A stretch of 52,746 nt of DNA. Origin: Candidatus Melainabacteria bacterium. Lineage in GTDB: Bacteria > Cyanobacteriota > Vampirovibrionia > Obscuribacterales > Obscuribacteraceae. The stretch spans positions 1-52,746 of the forward strand of contig JACRFZ010000079.1 of the NCBI GenBank assembly GCA_016212515.1, given 5' to 3'. Under the pieces are notes generated by a model. The model searched no databases. It saw only the letters and a list, made by a program, of their open reading frames with translations, and was not told the DNA's origin. The position numbers were made by a program, and so were the translations under genes. Below are positions 51,686 to 52,746 of this stretch, piece by piece; position 1 is the stretch's first letter, and every line of letters begins with the position of its first letter.

Positions 51686-52699
51686 TTGAAAGAAGGGTGG
51701 AGCAGATCAAGCCTGACACCAAGGTTGTCCTTGAGAGCAAGTGAGGCGGAAAAGCTCTTTCAACCACTGACAGATAATCCGGCAAAGATACAGGTGGAAA
51801 ACCTTTCGCTTTTGGAGAACGGTTTTTCCAACTCCAACTATCGAGTAGAACTTAAGAGCGAAATCTTTGGGCGCCGTCACTTTGTGCTGCGGCTGCTCGA
51901 GCATGGCACTTTGAGCGACTTACGCAAGGAAGAAAAGCTCAATCAGATGCTCAAGGCCGCCGTACCCATGCCCGAGTTCTACCTGGCTAGCGACGACAAT
52001 GATGTGTTCAGCAGCGTGCCTTACATCATCATGGAATATGTGCAAGGCGAGAGCTTGGACCAGGTGAAGAACCTCGGGTCGGATGAGACGCTATCCCTGG
52101 CCGAGAATCTCGGTCAGACCCTGGCCGCCTTGCACCAAATGCGTTTTGCCAGCCAGGGCTTCCTGGACGAGAACCTGCTCGTAAACAAAGTGGTGGAGAT
52201 AAACGGACAGGGACTGCGACGTTTTGCCGAAAACATACTTCTGGAGAAAGAACGAGCGACGCTCCTGGGCAAGTCCTTGAGCCGACGCTTCCTGGCCTTT
52301 TTGGAACAAGAAGCCGATCTTCTCGATGACTATAGAGATCTTGCCTGCCTCTGCCACAGTGACTTCGGCGGCTCGAACCTGCTCATCTCCGGCGGTCCCT
52401 CACCACAGGTAGTGGCGGTACTGGACTTTGAATTTGCCTTCAGCGGCACACCCTATGTAGACTTAGGCAATTTACTGAGACCACCTTTCTCCCAGGAGAA
52501 AGCGGTAAGAGAAGCTGTTTTTCGGGGCTACCGGGCCGGCGGCGGCAAGCTAAGCGATCAGGATCTTTATCAAAAGTGCCTGCTCACCGATCTTTTTGCC
52601 TGGCTGGAATTTCTCGGCCGGGCGGAAGTACCGGAACCGGTTCTAGCCTCGGTTCGCAGCCGCATCAGTAACACCATGGCCGACTGGCTCTTCCTCTAA
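51686..52699 (+). CDS. Aminoglycoside phosphotransferase (APH)-family kinase
   Basis: A 337-residue kinase-like-fold protein. The nucleotide loop region lies around GFSNSNYRVEL, the hinge is PYIIMEYVQGESL, and the catalytic motif is CHSDFGGSNLLI with H224, D226 and N231. D247 in VLDFEFAFSG is the metal-binding aspartate, followed by PYVDLGNLL. This is the APH/choline-kinase/homoserine-kinase-like superfamily, which phosphorylates small molecules; aminoglycoside resistance is not implied. The start is a TTG (51686) directly after the MFS TGA, with AAGG upstream; a TTG 14 codons later is possible. The coupling suggests phosphorylation of the imported compound. Confidence 0.85.
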   Translation: MKEGWSRSSLTPRLSLRASEAEKLFQPLTDNPAKIQVENLSLLENGFSNSNYRVELKSEIFGRRHFVLRLLEHGTLSDLRKEEKLNQMLKAAVPMPEFYLASDDNDVFSSVPYIIMEYVQGESLDQVKNLGSDETLSLAENLGQTLAALHQMRFASQGFLDENLLVNKVVEINGQGLRRFAENILLEKERATLLGKSLSRRFLAFLEQEADLLDDYRDLACLCHSDFGGSNLLISGGPSPQVVAVLDFEFAFSGTPYVDLGNLLRPPFSQEKAVREAVFRGYRAGGGKLSDQDLYQKCLLTDLFAWLEFLGRAEVPEPVLASVRSRISNTMADWLFL

Positions 52700-52746
52700 A
52701 GTGTTTTAGAACTCAGCCGTCTTAGGTGCTCTCGGGAACGGTATCA

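Noticed and set aside
51686..52699. Aminoglycoside resistance gene
   Set aside because: Only the general APH fold is visible; coupling to an MFS importer points to metabolic phosphorylation.

Overview
This is a chromosomal stretch from a GC-moderate (roughly mid-50s percent by eye), free-living heterotrophic bacterium with a Gram-negative-type envelope: there are Sec signal peptides, a lipobox lipoprotein and a Spy/CpxP-like periplasmic protein. A complete pyruvate dehydrogenase operon, amino-acid catabolism genes, a PknB-type kinase, a TPR-caspase protein and many lineage-specific secreted and coiled-coil proteins resemble what is seen in non-photosynthetic Cyanobacteria relatives (Vampirovibrionia/Melainabacteria, Obscuribacterales type). 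That placement is an inference from gene style; the window holds no rRNA or other phylogenetic marker that I could use. I saw no tRNA, rRNA, CRISPR array, insertion sequence or prophage.

Layout. 1-7.7 kb: proline dehydrogenase, then lipoyl synthase divergent from a four-gene pyruvate dehydrogenase operon (E1alpha, E1beta, E2, E3). 7.9-15.1 kb: three consecutive long coiled-coil proteins, the last of 1450 residues with a Pro/Ala/Glu-rich middle. 15.2-17.1 kb: an ADP-ribosyltransferase-like protein and a Gln/Asn/Gly-rich secreted protein. 17.2-25.9 kb: methylmalonate-semialdehyde dehydrogenase, a zinc-ribbon membrane protein, a fatty acid desaturase, a P-loop NTPase, glutamate dehydrogenase, and a coupled OPT transporter/MOSC pair. 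26-30 kb (minus strand): a compact MoxR-type AAA ATPase, VWA/metallopeptidase and EreA/ChaN-like operon. 30-40 kb: a sugar porter, repeat-bearing secreted proteins, a lipoprotein, DUF202, an EF-hand protein, a frameshifted EF-hand remnant, an SDR, a VOC protein, a TPR protein and a repeat-rich intergenic region. 40.3-50.1 kb (minus strand): an SDR coupled to a 1084-residue plant-type methionine S-methyltransferase/aminotransferase, a TPR-caspase protein, a Ser/Thr kinase and two secreted proteins. 50.3-52.7 kb: an ACS-type MFS transporter abutting an APH-family kinase.

How the genes fit together. Proline dehydrogenase, glutamate dehydrogenase, methylmalonate-semialdehyde dehydrogenase, an OPT peptide transporter and pyruvate dehydrogenase indicate growth on peptides and amino acids feeding acetyl-CoA and 2-oxoglutarate. 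LipA supplies the lipoyl cofactor of the adjacent E2.

The most exciting locus is 40,299-44,440. It encodes a bacterial homologue of plant methionine S-methyltransferase that, unlike my recollection of the plant enzyme, keeps the PLP-binding lysine in its C-terminal aminotransferase domain. Its stop codon overlaps the start of a short-chain dehydrogenase. This suggests a methylate-transaminate-reduce route from methionine through S-methylmethionine to a sulfonium hydroxy acid, on the way to DMSP-like compounds. Other notable loci are the coiled-coil cluster, the AAA/VWA operon with an internally duplicated metallopeptidase domain, and the repeat region near 40 kb.
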